Shown here: positions 1 through 8,401 of the stretch, in pieces
Layout: each line of letters begins with the position of its first letter
Numbering within the stretch: the first letter of the stretch is position 1
Source: Modestobacter caceresii
GTDB taxonomy: Bacteria; Actinomycetota; Actinomycetes; Mycobacteriales; Geodermatophilaceae
NCBI RefSeq assembly: GCF_000761485.1
Contig: NZ_JPMX01000058.1
Span: 17,064-81,063 of the forward strand
DNA length: 64,000 nucleotides
Reading direction: 5' to 3'
The notes under the pieces: generated by a model
Told to the model about the DNA's origin: nothing
The model's input: the letters and a program-made list of their open reading frames with translations, nothing else
Databases searched by the model: none
Program-made: the position numbers and the translations under genes

Positions 1-1497
1 ACCTGCGGTCACCACCCCGGCCGCCGAGCGCAGCTCGACGCGCACCGCCTCCGCTGCCACGCCGGCGGCGATGTCGGGCAGGCAGACGACGACCCGGCCG
101 TCGTGCAGACCGGCGAGCCCGCCGCGGACGGCGGCCAGGTGCCCGGCGGCGGCGGCGGCCCGGGTGCGCGCGCCGTCAGCGACCTGGACGACCACCACGG
201 CGTGCGGCCGGTCCAGGTCGGCGCCGAGTCGCCGGGCCCGCTCGCGCAGGCCGTCGGGGTCACGGCCCGGCGTGGTCAGCAACTCGCCGAGCAGCTCTCC
301 GCGCACCCGGTGCTCGGCCTCGCCCGCGGAGCGCCGGATCAGCAGCAGCAGCGCGGTGACCAGCGCGGCGCGCTCGAGGATGCGCTGGTCGGAGTCCGAG
401 AGCTCTTCCTCGCGGCACAGCACGAGGCCGCCGATCAGCTCGTTGTCGACCGTGACGGCGGCGGTCCACCAGTCGCTGTCCCGCACGGTGCGGCCGGTGG
501 CGCGGGCCAGGCTGAGCGCGCCGGCGGGGTCGGGTGGCCCCGGATCGCCCCCGCTGGGGGTCGCCCGGCCGTCCTGGTCCAGCACGGTCAGCCGCCCGCC
601 GAGCACCTCGGTGACCGCCACGGCGACCTCCTCCACGCCGCCGCCCCGCAGCACCAGGTCGATGAACCGGTCGTGCGCGCCGGCGGCGCGCTCGACCGAG
701 GCGCTGTGCGCCCGCAGCTCGCGACTGGTGACCGAGAGCTCCTCGAGCGCCGCCCGCGTCTCCTCCAGCAGCCGGGCGTTGTCCAGGGCGATGGCCGCGT
801 GCGCGGCGAGCGAGCCCAGAAGTGCGACCTCGGAGCGCTCGAAGGTGCGCTCGGTGCGGTCGGCGGCGTACAGCACCCCGATGACCTGCGACCCGCGGAG
901 CAGTGGCACCCCGAGGATCGCGACCAGTCCCTCCTCGGCGACCCCGCCGTTGATGTCCTCGGTGTGCCGGAAACGGGTGTCGGTGAAGTAGCTGGCCGTC
1001 GCGTACGGGGCGGCGGTCTGGGCGACCAGGCCGCCGAGTCCTGCGCCCATCGGCAGCCGCAGCCCCTGGAACCAGGCCGAGACCGTCCCGTCGGTGACCC
1101 GCATGTAGGTGTCCCCGCGGGCGTCGTCGTTCAGCGTCAGGTACGCGGTGTCGGTGCCCAGCAGCTGGCGCGCCCGGTGGACGATCGCGGTCAGCACCGA
1201 GTCGACGCTGCGCAGCCGGGCCAGGTCGCCGGCGGTGTCGAACAGCGCCGACAGCTCCGCCTCTCGGCGACGGCGCGCCTGGAATGCCTCCCGCACCTGC
1301 AGGGCCAGCACCTTGGCCCGCTCCAGCTCGGCGATCTCGGCGGCCTGGGCTCCGGCGGCCCGGGCCTGCACCAGTGGTCGCTCGTACTCGATGGCCGCCG
1401 CGTCGCCGAGGAGCAGCTCCAGGAACTCGGCGGTGCCGCCGAGAGCCGGGCCGGGGATGACCGACGGGGAGTCGGGCGACGTCGTCACGACCGGCAT
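1..1497 (-). CDS. GAF domain / PucR-type transcriptional regulator, 3' end outside the window
   Basis: The reading frame stays open from an ATG at 1497 to the left edge, giving about 499 residues with no stop. The first ~100 residues are helical and rich in Ala, Glu and Arg. They are followed by a GAF-like sensor domain (residues about 85-235) containing LLGTDTAYLTLND, GVPLLRGSQVIGVLYAADR and AAIALDNARLLEE. The remaining visible part resembles the CdaR/GGDEF-like middle domain of PucR regulators (RARRLGADLDRPHAVVVVQVAD). In this family a helix-turn-helix follows at the C-terminus, which would lie beyond the window, so DNA binding is inferred. The gene starts 17 bp past the stop of the 3-hydroxybutyrate dehydrogenase and runs in the same direction, so the two may be co-transcribed. 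Confidence 0.75.
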   Translation of the reverse strand, partial: MPVVTTSPDSPSVIPGPALGGTAEFLELLLGDAAAIEYERPLVQARAAGAQAAEIAELERAKVLALQVREAFQARRRREAELSALFDTAGDLARLRSVDSVLTAIVHRARQLLGTDTAYLTLNDDARGDTYMRVTDGTVSAWFQGLRLPMGAGLGGLVAQTAAPYATASYFTDTRFRHTEDINGGVAEEGLVAILGVPLLRGSQVIGVLYAADRTERTFERSEVALLGSLAAHAAIALDNARLLEETRAALEELSVTSRELRAHSASVERAAGAHDRFIDLVLRGGGVEEVAVAVTEVLGGRLTVLDQDGRATPSGGDPGPPDPAGALSLARATGRTVRDSDWWTAAVTVDNELIGGLVLCREEELSDSDQRILERAALVTALLLLIRRSAGEAEHRVRGELLGELLTTPGRDPDGLRERARRLGADLDRPHAVVVVQVADGARTRAAAAAGHLAAVRGGLAGLHDGRVVVCLPDIAAGVAAEAVRVELRSAAGVVTAG

Positions 1498-1514
1498 TCT
1501 CACCGGTCGGACGG

Positions 1515-2270
1515 TCAGTGGGCGGTCCACCCGCCGTCCATCACCAGGGAGCTGCCGGTCACCGACGTCGCGGCCGGTGAGCAGAGCCAGGCCACCGCGT
1601 CGGCCACCTCCTCGGGCTCGATCAGCCGCTTCAGGGCGGCCGGGGCGAGCATCACCTGCTCGACCACGTCGGCCTCGGTGAGCCCGTGGGCCCGGGCCTG
1701 GTCGGCGATCTGCCCCTCCACCAGCGGCGTCCGTACGTAGGCCGGGTTGACGCAGTTCGAGGTGACCCCGTGCTCGGCGCCCTCCAGGGCGATGACCTTG
1801 GACAACCCCTCGAGCCCGTGCTTGGCGGTCACGTAGGCCGACTTGAACGGCGAGGCCCGCAGCCCGTGCACGGAACTGATGTTGACCACCCGGCCCCAGC
1901 CCCGCTCGTACATCGACGGCAGCGCACCCCGGACCAGCCGGAAGGGGGCCTCGACCATCAGCCGCAGGATGTAGCTGAACTGGTCGACCGGGAACTCGTG
2001 CAGCGGGGCGACGTGCTGCATGCCGGCGTTGTTCACCAGCACGTCGACGGCCAGGTCCAGTCGGTCGATCGCCGTCAGGTCGGAGAGATCGACGGCGACG
2101 GCGGTGCCGCCGACCTCGTCGGCCACCTGCTGTGCCGGCTCCCCGTCGCGGTCGACGACGACGACGTCCGCGCCCGCTGCGGACAGTCGCACGGCACACG
2201 CCCGCCCGATCCCCGAGGCGCCCCCGGTCACCATCGCGCGACGTCCGGACAGGGGCTCGGAGGAGGCCAT
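1515..2270 (-). CDS. bdhA: 3-hydroxybutyrate dehydrogenase (SDR family)
   Basis: This 251-residue short-chain dehydrogenase has the Rossmann motif TGGASGIG (15-22), VNNAG (79-83) and a catalytic set S133, Y146, K150 in the usual YxxxK spacing. The segment PAYVRTPLVEGQI is typical of bacterial D-3-hydroxybutyrate dehydrogenases, which oxidise 3-hydroxybutyrate to acetoacetate with NAD+ in the cytosol. Length and C-terminus (VMDGGWTAH) match the family. The gene is probably leaderless: a TAGCCT -10 box lies on the minus strand at 2278-2283, seven bases before the ATG. Another SDR substrate cannot be excluded. Confidence 0.88.
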   Translation of the reverse strand: MASSEPLSGRRAMVTGGASGIGRACAVRLSAAGADVVVVDRDGEPAQQVADEVGGTAVAVDLSDLTAIDRLDLAVDVLVNNAGMQHVAPLHEFPVDQFSYILRLMVEAPFRLVRGALPSMYERGWGRVVNISSVHGLRASPFKSAYVTAKHGLEGLSKVIALEGAEHGVTSNCVNPAYVRTPLVEGQIADQARAHGLTEADVVEQVMLAPAALKRLIEPEEVADAVAWLCSPAATSVTGSSLVMDGGWTAH

Positions 2271-2277
2271 GGCGGCG

Positions 2278-2283
2278 AGGCTA
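2278..2283 (-). promoter_or_regulatory. -10 box of a leaderless bdhA transcript
   Basis: On the minus strand TAGCCT is followed by seven bases and then the bdhA ATG, with no ribosome binding site in between. This is the usual layout of actinobacterial leaderless genes. No convincing -35 box is seen. Confidence 0.5.
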
Positions 2284-2757
2284 GGACGCCGACCGGTGCA
2301 CGCCCATGGCCGCCCCGCACACAGTCGACTCCCAGGGCGTGGTGTGGCGGTACATGCGACGTCCCTGTCCTCTGTGGTCCTGGAAGGGTGCGGCTATGTC
2401 GGCTGCCCACATGAGCCAGGTCACTTTCTTCGGTCCTGAGCACATGGTGGGCATCGGGAGCCGGCCCTAGCGTCCACTGCGCCCGCTGACCGTCGGCGTC
2501 GACCGAGGAGTCCACATGTCCGCTCCACCGCTGGTGGCGGCGCCCGCCGTGCGCGGGGCAGGCGTGCCGACCACGTGCTCCCACCACGGGTCGTGGTGGT
2601 CACGGTTCCGTCGTGGACCCATGGCACGCCGCGACATGGATCACAGTCCGCCGTCGACTGCGCAGCGCCCGGTGAAGTGCCCTGTCGCCGACCGGCACGA
2701 CCCGACGCCCGACCTCGGTCACGGGCTCCGGTCGGCCCACCCAGAGAGGAGCTGTCC
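2284..2757. other. Divergent intergenic region between bdhA and the ABC importer operon
   Basis: This stretch of about 470 bp holds no convincing gene; the reading frames here have relaxed third-position GC. It contains two palindromes that could be operators for the importer: CCACC-gct-GGTGG at 2525-2537 and CCACCACG-ggt-CGTGGTGG at 2581-2599. A ribosome binding site (GAGAGGAG) sits at 2744-2751, just before the GTG start at 2758. Confidence 0.5.
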
Positions 2758-3546
2758 GTGCTGAGCATCGACGCTCTCCACGTGACCTATGGCGGTGCCG
2801 TGCAGGCCCTCCGCGGTGTGTCGATGGAGATCCCCGACGGCGAGGTCGTTGCCGTCCTGGGCAGCAACGGGGCCGGCAAGAGCACGTTGCTCCGCGCCAT
2901 CTCGGGCACCCTGCGCCTGCACCGGGGCCGGGTCGACTCCGGGTCGGTCCGCTTCGGTGACGACCAGCTCAGCGGTCGCGACCCGGCGCAGACGGTGCGG
3001 ATGGGGCTGGTCCAGGTGCCGGAGGGGCGGCGCATCTTCGGCCGGCTGACCGTCGAGGAGAACCTCCGGGCCGGCGGGATGGGCAACCGGGACAAGGCGG
3101 CCAAGGCCCGGGCGCGGGACCGGGTGTACGAGCTGTTCCCGGTGCTGCAGGAGCGCAGCGGCCAGCGCGGCGCCCTGCTGTCCGGCGGCGAGCAGCAGAT
3201 GCTCGCCATCGGCCGGGCACTGATGGCCAGCCCGAAGGTGCTCCTGCTCGACGAGCCGTCGCTGGGGCTGGCCCCGCGCATCATCGGGCAGATCGGCGAG
3301 GTCATCGCCGAGATCAACCGGCAGGGCACCTCGGTGCTGCTCGTCGAGCAGAACGCCACCATGGCGCTGGGGGTCGCCGATCGGGCCTACGTCCTCGACG
3401 TGGGCGAGGTGTCGCTGTCCGGCCCGGCCGCGGAGCTGTCCCGCTCCGACGAGGTGCAGCGGCTCTACCTCGGGCACGGCAGCGACGAGACGGCCGCCGT
3501 CACCGCCTCGGCTCCGCGCCGCACCCTCTCCCGGTGGACCGCGTGA
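2758..3546 (+). CDS. livF: ABC transporter ATP-binding protein, LivF type
   Basis: This 262-residue ATPase has Walker A GSNGAGKST, signature LLSGGEQQMLAIGRAL and Walker B VLLLDEPSLGLAP, the pattern of LivF, the second ATPase of branched-chain amino acid type (HAAT) importers. I chose GTG 2758 because GGAG ends six bases upstream and LSIDALHVTYGG is the normal LivF N-terminus. It heads a five-gene operon (two ATPases, two permeases, one binding protein). The substrate is unknown; HAAT systems also carry amides, urea and aromatic acids. Confidence 0.88.
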   Translation: MLSIDALHVTYGGAVQALRGVSMEIPDGEVVAVLGSNGAGKSTLLRAISGTLRLHRGRVDSGSVRFGDDQLSGRDPAQTVRMGLVQVPEGRRIFGRLTVEENLRAGGMGNRDKAAKARARDRVYELFPVLQERSGQRGALLSGGEQQMLAIGRALMASPKVLLLDEPSLGLAPRIIGQIGEVIAEINRQGTSVLLVEQNATMALGVADRAYVLDVGEVSLSGPAAELSRSDEVQRLYLGHGSDETAAVTASAPRRTLSRWTA

Positions 3547-4424
3547 CCGCGCCGGCCGACGCCGGGCGGGGCACCTCGACCGACGTCCCGCCGGTGGAGG
3601 TGGAGAACGTCACCGTCCGGTTCGGGGCCATCACCGCGCTGTCCGACGTCTCCTTCACCGTCGCCCCCGGCGCCATCCACGCCGTCATCGGGCCCAACGG
3701 TGCAGGCAAGTCGACGATGTTCAACGTCCTGTCCGGGGTGTACCAGGCAGATGAGGGCCAGGTCCGGTTCGGCGAGCACCGGCTGGACCAGATGCGGCCG
3801 TTCCGGATCGCCGGCATCGGCGTCGCCCGGGCGTTCCAGAACATCGCCCTGTCCGCCACGCAGTCGGTCGCGGAGAACCTGATGCTCGGCCGGCACCACC
3901 TCACCAAAGCCGGGTTCATCGCCGCCGGCCTGCGGCTGCCGCGAGCCACCCGGGAGGGGAGGCGACACGGTGAGCGGGTGGCGGAGATCGCCGAGTTCCT
4001 CGAGCTGGGCGACAAGCTGCACACGCCGGTCGGGGTGCTGTCCTACGGCGACCAGAAGCGGGTGGAGGTGGCCCGGGCGCTGTGCACCGAGCCGCGGTTG
4101 CTGCTGCTCGACGAGCCGGTGGCCGGCATGAACGCGGAGGAGACCGGCCGCATGGCCGAGTCGATCCGCGAGATCCGGACAGCGCTGGGCATCTCGATCA
4201 TCCTCGTCGAACACGACATGGGCATGGTCATGTCCTTGGCCGACCGGATCACCGTGCTCGACTTCGGCCGCCGGATCGCCGACGGCACACCGGCCGAGGT
4301 ACAGGCCGACCCGGAGGTCATCCGGGCGTACCTGGGCTCCGGCGACGAGATCGACCCCTCGGACGCCGCTGCCGCCCACGGTGCCAGCAGCCACCCCTCC
4401 GACACGTCAGGGACCCGCTCGTGA
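3543..4424 (+). CDS. livG: ABC transporter ATP-binding protein, LivG type
   Basis: This is the partner ATPase, with Walker A GPNGAGKST, signature LSYGDQKRVEVARAL and Walker B LLLLDEPVAGMN, as in LivG proteins. I took GTG 3543 as the start because it overlaps the stop of the previous gene in GTGA, implying translational coupling; GTG 3534 is an in-frame alternative. A tail of about 25 residues rich in Ala and Ser follows the conserved core. It would form a heterodimeric motor with LivF on the cytoplasmic face of the membrane. Confidence 0.87.
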   Translation: MTAPADAGRGTSTDVPPVEVENVTVRFGAITALSDVSFTVAPGAIHAVIGPNGAGKSTMFNVLSGVYQADEGQVRFGEHRLDQMRPFRIAGIGVARAFQNIALSATQSVAENLMLGRHHLTKAGFIAAGLRLPRATREGRRHGERVAEIAEFLELGDKLHTPVGVLSYGDQKRVEVARALCTEPRLLLLDEPVAGMNAEETGRMAESIREIRTALGISIILVEHDMGMVMSLADRITVLDFGRRIADGTPAEVQADPEVIRAYLGSGDEIDPSDAAAAHGASSHPSDTSGTRS

Positions 4425-5311
4425 CTCAATTCCTGTCGCTGCTGCTCAACGGCATCTCGCTGGGCGTGCTGTACGCCCTCATCGCCATGGGGTTCGTGAT
4501 CATCTTCAAGGCCAGCGAGGTCGTGAGCTTCATGCACGGCTCCCTGCTGCTCCTGGGGGCCTACTCCATCGCGAGGCTGTCCGGGCCGCTCGGCTTCTTC
4601 CCCGCCATCCTCGTCGGGATGCTGATCACCGCGACCGCGGCGTTCATCGTGGAGCGGCTGATCATCAACCGGTTGCGGGGAGCGCCGGTGATCAGCCTGG
4701 CCATCGTCACCATCGGCGTCGACATCATCCTGCTCACCGAGCTGATCCGGCGGCTGGGCTCGGACATCCTCAACGTCCCGCACCCGTGGGGTGGGGAGTC
4801 CTTCCGGATCGGCAACGTCGGCCTCAGTCAGAACCGGCTGATCGCGATCCTCGTCGCGGCGGTGCTCATCGCACTGTTCTTCGCGGCCTTCAAGTACTCC
4901 AACTGGGGCATCGCGATGCGCGCGTCGGCGGAGGACGGCGAGACCGCGGCGCTGATGGGGATCCGGCAGGGCCAGGTGTCCGCGCTGGCGTGGGTCGTCG
5001 CCGGTGTGCTGGCCGCCGTCGCGGCGTTGTTCCTCGTCGGATCACCCACCCCCGGCGTCACCCCCGCGGCGTACGCGGTGGCGCTGCGGGCCTTCCCGGC
5101 TGCCATCCTCGGCGGGCTGGACTCCGTCGGCGGTGCGCTGGTCGGCGGGCTGCTGATCGGGATCGCCGAGGCGCTGGCCGCCGGGTACCAGGACCAGCTG
5201 CTGTTCCTCGGCCGCGGCTTCAGCGCCGTCGTCCCCTTCATCGTGATGATCGCGGTGCTGCTCTTCCGGCCGTCCGGGCTCTTCGGGACCAGGGAGCTGA
5301 CCCGTGTCTGA
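4421..5311 (+). CDS. livH: Branched-chain amino acid-type ABC permease, LivH type
   Basis: This 296-residue membrane protein has about eight hydrophobic segments and begins TQFLSLLLNGISLGVLYALIA, as in LivH permeases. The LivH loop AMRASAEDGETAALMGI, which contacts the ATPase, is present. GTG 4421 overlaps the stop of livG in GTGA, again pointing to coupled translation. It pairs with the LivM-type permease encoded next. Confidence 0.87.
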   Translation: MTQFLSLLLNGISLGVLYALIAMGFVIIFKASEVVSFMHGSLLLLGAYSIARLSGPLGFFPAILVGMLITATAAFIVERLIINRLRGAPVISLAIVTIGVDIILLTELIRRLGSDILNVPHPWGGESFRIGNVGLSQNRLIAILVAAVLIALFFAAFKYSNWGIAMRASAEDGETAALMGIRQGQVSALAWVVAGVLAAVAALFLVGSPTPGVTPAAYAVALRAFPAAILGGLDSVGGALVGGLLIGIAEALAAGYQDQLLFLGRGFSAVVPFIVMIAVLLFRPSGLFGTRELTRV

Positions 5312-6539
5312 ATCGACCGCCACGGCCGCGCGCGGATCGACCGCCAGCACGGCCAGGCCTGCTGCGGCGGGGCCGTCGCAGGGCCGCAGGCTGCTGCGGC
5401 CACTGCTGCTGGTCGCGCTGCTGGTCGTGCTGCTGCTGCTCCCGCTGTACGTCGAGGAGTTCTGGCTGCGGACCGGGTTCGCGGCGTTCGGCGCGATCGT
5501 CGGTGCCATCGGCCTGAACCTGCTGGTCGGGAACACCGGTCAGCTCTCGCTGGCCCATGCCTTCTTCCTCGCCGTCGGTGCGGTCAGCTACGTCTACGTG
5601 TCCGGCGAACCGGGCGGGCTCGGGGTCGCGGAGTTGAGCGGGCTCGGGCTGCCGCCGGTCGTCGGGATGATCGTGGGGGTCCTCCTGGCCGGACTCGCCG
5701 GGCTGGTCTTCAGCCCGCTCGCGGCCCGGCTGCGCGGCATCTACCTCGGTGTCGCATCGCTGGCCCTGGTGTTCATCGGCGTCCACGTCCTGAACGCGTG
5801 GACCTCGGTCACGGGCGGCTTCAACGGCCGTGCGGCGCCGGAGTTCGCCCTGTTCGGCTTCACGTTCGCGAGCCGGGACCCGGAGCTCTACGTCCTCGGT
5901 GTCCCGTTCCGGGAGTCCGAGCGGCTGTGGTACCTCGGGCTCGTGCTGGCCATCGCCGCCTACCTCTTCGCCCGCAACCTGCTGCGCAGCCGGCCCGGCC
6001 GAGCACTGCAGACCCTGCGGGACAGCGAGGTGGCGGCCTCGGTGATGGGCGTCAACGTCCAGGGCTACAAGGCGCGCATCTTCCTGGTCAGCTCGATGTA
6101 CGCCGGGCTGGCGGGCGTGATGTACGCGTTGTCCATCGGCAGCATCGCACCGGAGTCCTTCGGCCTCGAGGTGTCGATCCTCTACCTCGCCATGATCGTG
6201 CTCGGCGGGCTGGGCTCGGTGAACGGCGCGGTGCTCGGGGCGCTGTTCGTCAGCGCGCTGCCGCTGGTCTTCCAGCGCTACGCCGACGTCATCCCGTTCG
6301 TGGGCGGGCGAGGCGAGGGCGGGCTCGCCGCCGGCGAGGCAGCGCGCTTCCTCTTCGGCACGGCGATCGTCCTGGTCATCCTCTTCGAACCCGCCGGCCT
6401 CGCCGGGATCGCCAGACGCGTGACCGGCCGTGGCCGTCGCCGTCCCGGCGGCCGCGTCACCGAGAGCGCGCCCGACACCTCCAGCCGTTCCACCAGCCCT
6501 GTCCCGTCAGAGAAACCAGCCCAAGGGAGCACGACGTGA
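5304..6539 (+). CDS. livM: Branched-chain amino acid-type ABC permease, LivM type
   Basis: This 411-residue permease has a cytoplasmic N-terminus rich in Ala and Arg (residues 1-30), then multiple membrane segments. It carries the LivM signatures NLLVGNTGQLSLAHAFFLAVGA, RALQTLRDSEVAASVMGVN and LGGLGSVNGAVLGA. The GTG start overlaps livH by eight bases and is preceded by AGGGAG. The hydrophilic Ser/Thr/Pro-rich tail of about 35 residues is not conserved in the family. Confidence 0.86.
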   Translation: MSESTATAARGSTASTARPAAAGPSQGRRLLRPLLLVALLVVLLLLPLYVEEFWLRTGFAAFGAIVGAIGLNLLVGNTGQLSLAHAFFLAVGAVSYVYVSGEPGGLGVAELSGLGLPPVVGMIVGVLLAGLAGLVFSPLAARLRGIYLGVASLALVFIGVHVLNAWTSVTGGFNGRAAPEFALFGFTFASRDPELYVLGVPFRESERLWYLGLVLAIAAYLFARNLLRSRPGRALQTLRDSEVAASVMGVNVQGYKARIFLVSSMYAGLAGVMYALSIGSIAPESFGLEVSILYLAMIVLGGLGSVNGAVLGALFVSALPLVFQRYADVIPFVGGRGEGGLAAGEAARFLFGTAIVLVILFEPAGLAGIARRVTGRGRRRPGGRVTESAPDTSSRSTSPVPSEKPAQGSTT

Positions 6540-7789
6540 GACTGAGCAATCGTTCGACCGGTGCCACGATGCTCGCCGCCGCCCTGGCGGTGGCGGCCAG
6601 CGGCTGCAGCACCAAGGCCCCGGAGAGCTCCGGTGGCGGCGGGAGCGGCGAAGGCGGGGCGGCGGCCAGTGACGTCATCACCGACGTGGGCATCGAGGGG
6701 AACACCATCACCCTCGGCGTCCTCACCGACCTGACCGGCGTCTTCGCCGCGCTCGGCCAGGACATCACCAACGCCAACTCGCTGTTCTGGGAGAACAACC
6801 AGGTCTGCGACACCTACGACGTCGAGCTCGACGTCCAGGACACCGGCTACGTCCCGCAGCAGGGCGTCCAGCTGTACAGCGGCATGCAGGACAGCATCCT
6901 GGCGATGCAGCAGACGATCGGGTCGCCGATCAACACCGCACTGGCGCCGGAGTACGAGTCCGACCAGATCGTCAACTTCCCCTCCGCCTGGTCCAAGACC
7001 CTCACCGAGATCCCCGGCACCGGCGTCGTCGGTGCCACGTACGACGTCGAGATCGCCAACGGCTACGACTACCTGTTCCAGGAGGGCCTGCTGAAGGAGG
7101 GCGACACCGTCGGCCACATCTACTTCGAGGGCGAGTACGGCGCCAACGGGCTGGCCGGGACCCAGGCCGTCGCCGCGGAGAAGGGGCTGGAGGTGATCGA
7201 GGCGCAGATCAAGCCGACCGACCAGGACATGAGCGCCCAGATCACCCAGTTCCGCGCAGCGGGCGTGGACGCGATCGCACTGACCGTCGCCCCCGGCCAG
7301 CTCGCGTCGGTCGCCACGGTCGCTCAGGCCCAGGGCCTGGACGTGCCGATCCTGGGCAGCAACCCGGTCTTCGCGCCCGGCCTGCTGGATGGTCCCGCGG
7401 CGGCGAAGATCAAGGAGGACCTCTACATCGCCTCGCCGGTGTCGTCCTTCGACGCACACCCCGAGCTGCTCGAGGAGTACCAGGCCGCCTACCCCGACGC
7501 CGTGCCCAGTCTCGGCGTGGTCGTCGGCTTCGGCATGGCCGAGATGATGAAGCAGGTGCTCGACGCGGCCTGCGAGAACGGGGACCTCACCCGTGAGGGC
7601 GTGGTCACCGCCTTCAACGAGCTGGAGGAGGTCGACACCGGTGGCCTCGTCGTCCCGATCCGGGGATTCGAGGTGGGTCAGTCGCCGAGCCTGCAGAGCT
7701 TCATCCTCCAGCCCGCTGACGTGCCCGGCGGCGCCACGGTCCTCCAGGAGGCCTTCGAGGGCGAATTCGCCACAGCCATCGCCGGCTGA
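6536..7789 (+). CDS. ABC transporter substrate-binding lipoprotein, type 1 periplasmic fold
   Basis: This 417-residue exported protein starts at GTG 6536, overlapping livM in GTGA, with AAGGGAG upstream. A short signal peptide ends in the lipobox AASGC with Cys24 as lipidation site, followed by a Gly/Ser linker. The mature part reads as a Peripla_BP_6 (LivK-like) protein: ITLGVLTDLTGVFAALGQDI at the N-terminal lobe and ITQFRAAGVDAIALTVAPGQ further on. It should bind the ligand outside the membrane and deliver it to LivHM. The ligand cannot be read from sequence. Confidence 0.85.
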   Translation: MRLSNRSTGATMLAAALAVAASGCSTKAPESSGGGGSGEGGAAASDVITDVGIEGNTITLGVLTDLTGVFAALGQDITNANSLFWENNQVCDTYDVELDVQDTGYVPQQGVQLYSGMQDSILAMQQTIGSPINTALAPEYESDQIVNFPSAWSKTLTEIPGTGVVGATYDVEIANGYDYLFQEGLLKEGDTVGHIYFEGEYGANGLAGTQAVAAEKGLEVIEAQIKPTDQDMSAQITQFRAAGVDAIALTVAPGQLASVATVAQAQGLDVPILGSNPVFAPGLLDGPAAAKIKEDLYIASPVSSFDAHPELLEEYQAAYPDAVPSLGVVVGFGMAEMMKQVLDAACENGDLTREGVVTAFNELEEVDTGGLVVPIRGFEVGQSPSLQSFILQPADVPGGATVLQEAFEGEFATAIAG

Positions 7790-7809
7790 CCGCGTACGAC
7801 CAGCGCGCG

Positions 7810-7837
7810 GCGCCCCTCCCCCGCGGGGGAGGGGCGC
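7810..7837 (+). terminator. Strong hairpin after the ABC operon
   Basis: A perfect 13-bp stem (GCGCCCCTCCCCC pairing with 7825-7837) lies 20 bp past the stop of the binding-protein gene. There is no T-run, as is common for actinobacterial terminators. It also lies just past the 3' end of the convergent small gene. Confidence 0.65.
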
Positions 7838-7849
7838 TCGGGGATCTCC

Positions 7850-8029
7850 TCAGTCGTTGCCGGGGCGGGCGACGGAGTCGTCGCGCTGGGCGGCGTCGTC
7901 GGTGAGCAGGACCGTGTCCTTCTCGCCGCCGTCCCCGCGGTCGTGGCCGGGGGTGCCGTCGACCAGGTCGCCCTCGGGGTCCGAGGTCGCCGGGGAGTCG
8001 TGGTAGCCGCTGCTGGTGGGTTCGGTCAT
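7850..8029 (-). CDS. Small acidic hydrophilic protein, 59 aa
   Basis: An ATG at 8029 preceded by GAGAGG opens a 59-codon frame with strong GC third positions. It encodes a disordered-looking peptide rich in Asp, Gly, Ser and Thr (MTEPTSSGYHDSPATSDPEG at the N-terminus). No domain or export signal is recognised. It belongs by composition to a set of tiny hydrophilic proteins in this window (8054-8287, 10364-10519, 11930-12052, 15196-15360). Function unknown. Confidence 0.55.
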   Translation of the reverse strand: MTEPTSSGYHDSPATSDPEGDLVDGTPGHDRGDGGEKDTVLLTDDAAQRDDSVARPGND

Positions 8030-8053
8030 GGGGTGGGCCTCTCGATCAGGGGG

Positions 8054-8287
8054 TCAGGTCGGGTCGGCGCGCTGCGCCAGGGAGGGCTCGGTCGGGGTGC
8101 GCTCCGGCTGGAGGTCGTCGCTCTGCGCGTCCCGCTCCAGCGCGGCGTCCCGGGTGAGCGGGACGCCCTCCCGCGTGCCGGTCGCGTCCGTGTCCTCTGC
8201 GCCGGTGCCGAGGTCGCTGTTGTCGCCCGTCCCCGAGGCAGTGGGCAGGTCCTGCTGGATGCGGTCGCTGCCGCCGGTCTCGCTCAT
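8054..8287 (-). CDS. Small acidic hydrophilic protein, 77 aa
   Basis: I chose ATG 8287 (MSETGGSDRIQQDLPT) over an upstream in-frame ATG at 8350 because AGGAGGA precedes it at good distance and the extra N-terminus is unlike the rest. The 77-residue product is rich in Asp, Glu, Thr and Gln, with no hydrophobic segment. It lies 24 bp upstream of the 59-aa gene in the same direction, so the two probably share a transcript. Function unknown. Confidence 0.55.
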   Translation of the reverse strand: MSETGGSDRIQQDLPTASGTGDNSDLGTGAEDTDATGTREGVPLTRDAALERDAQSDDLQPERTPTEPSLAQRADPT

Positions 8288-8347
8288 CGCGGTCCTCCTC
8301 GCGTGGACGTCGTCCCCCGCCCATGCCCGCGATCCCCGGACCCCATG

Positions 8348-8391
8348 CACTGCCGGCCGCCTCCCCCGGTGCGGGGAGGCGGCCGGCAGTG
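8348..8391 (-). terminator. Terminator of the acyl-CoA dehydrogenase gene
   Basis: A perfect 19-bp stem (CACTGCCGGCCGCCTCCCC with its complement at 8373-8391) and a six-base loop lie 11 bp beyond the stop of the acyl-CoA dehydrogenase. Confidence 0.75.
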
Positions 8392-8401
8392 GGGTCCTCG
8401 T

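Noticed and set aside
2516-2764. Possible 82-aa gene with a GAGGAG ribosome binding site between bdhA and the ABC operon
   Set aside because: Third codon positions are not GC-biased as in neighbouring genes, the peptide has no recognisable pattern, and it would overlap the livF start.
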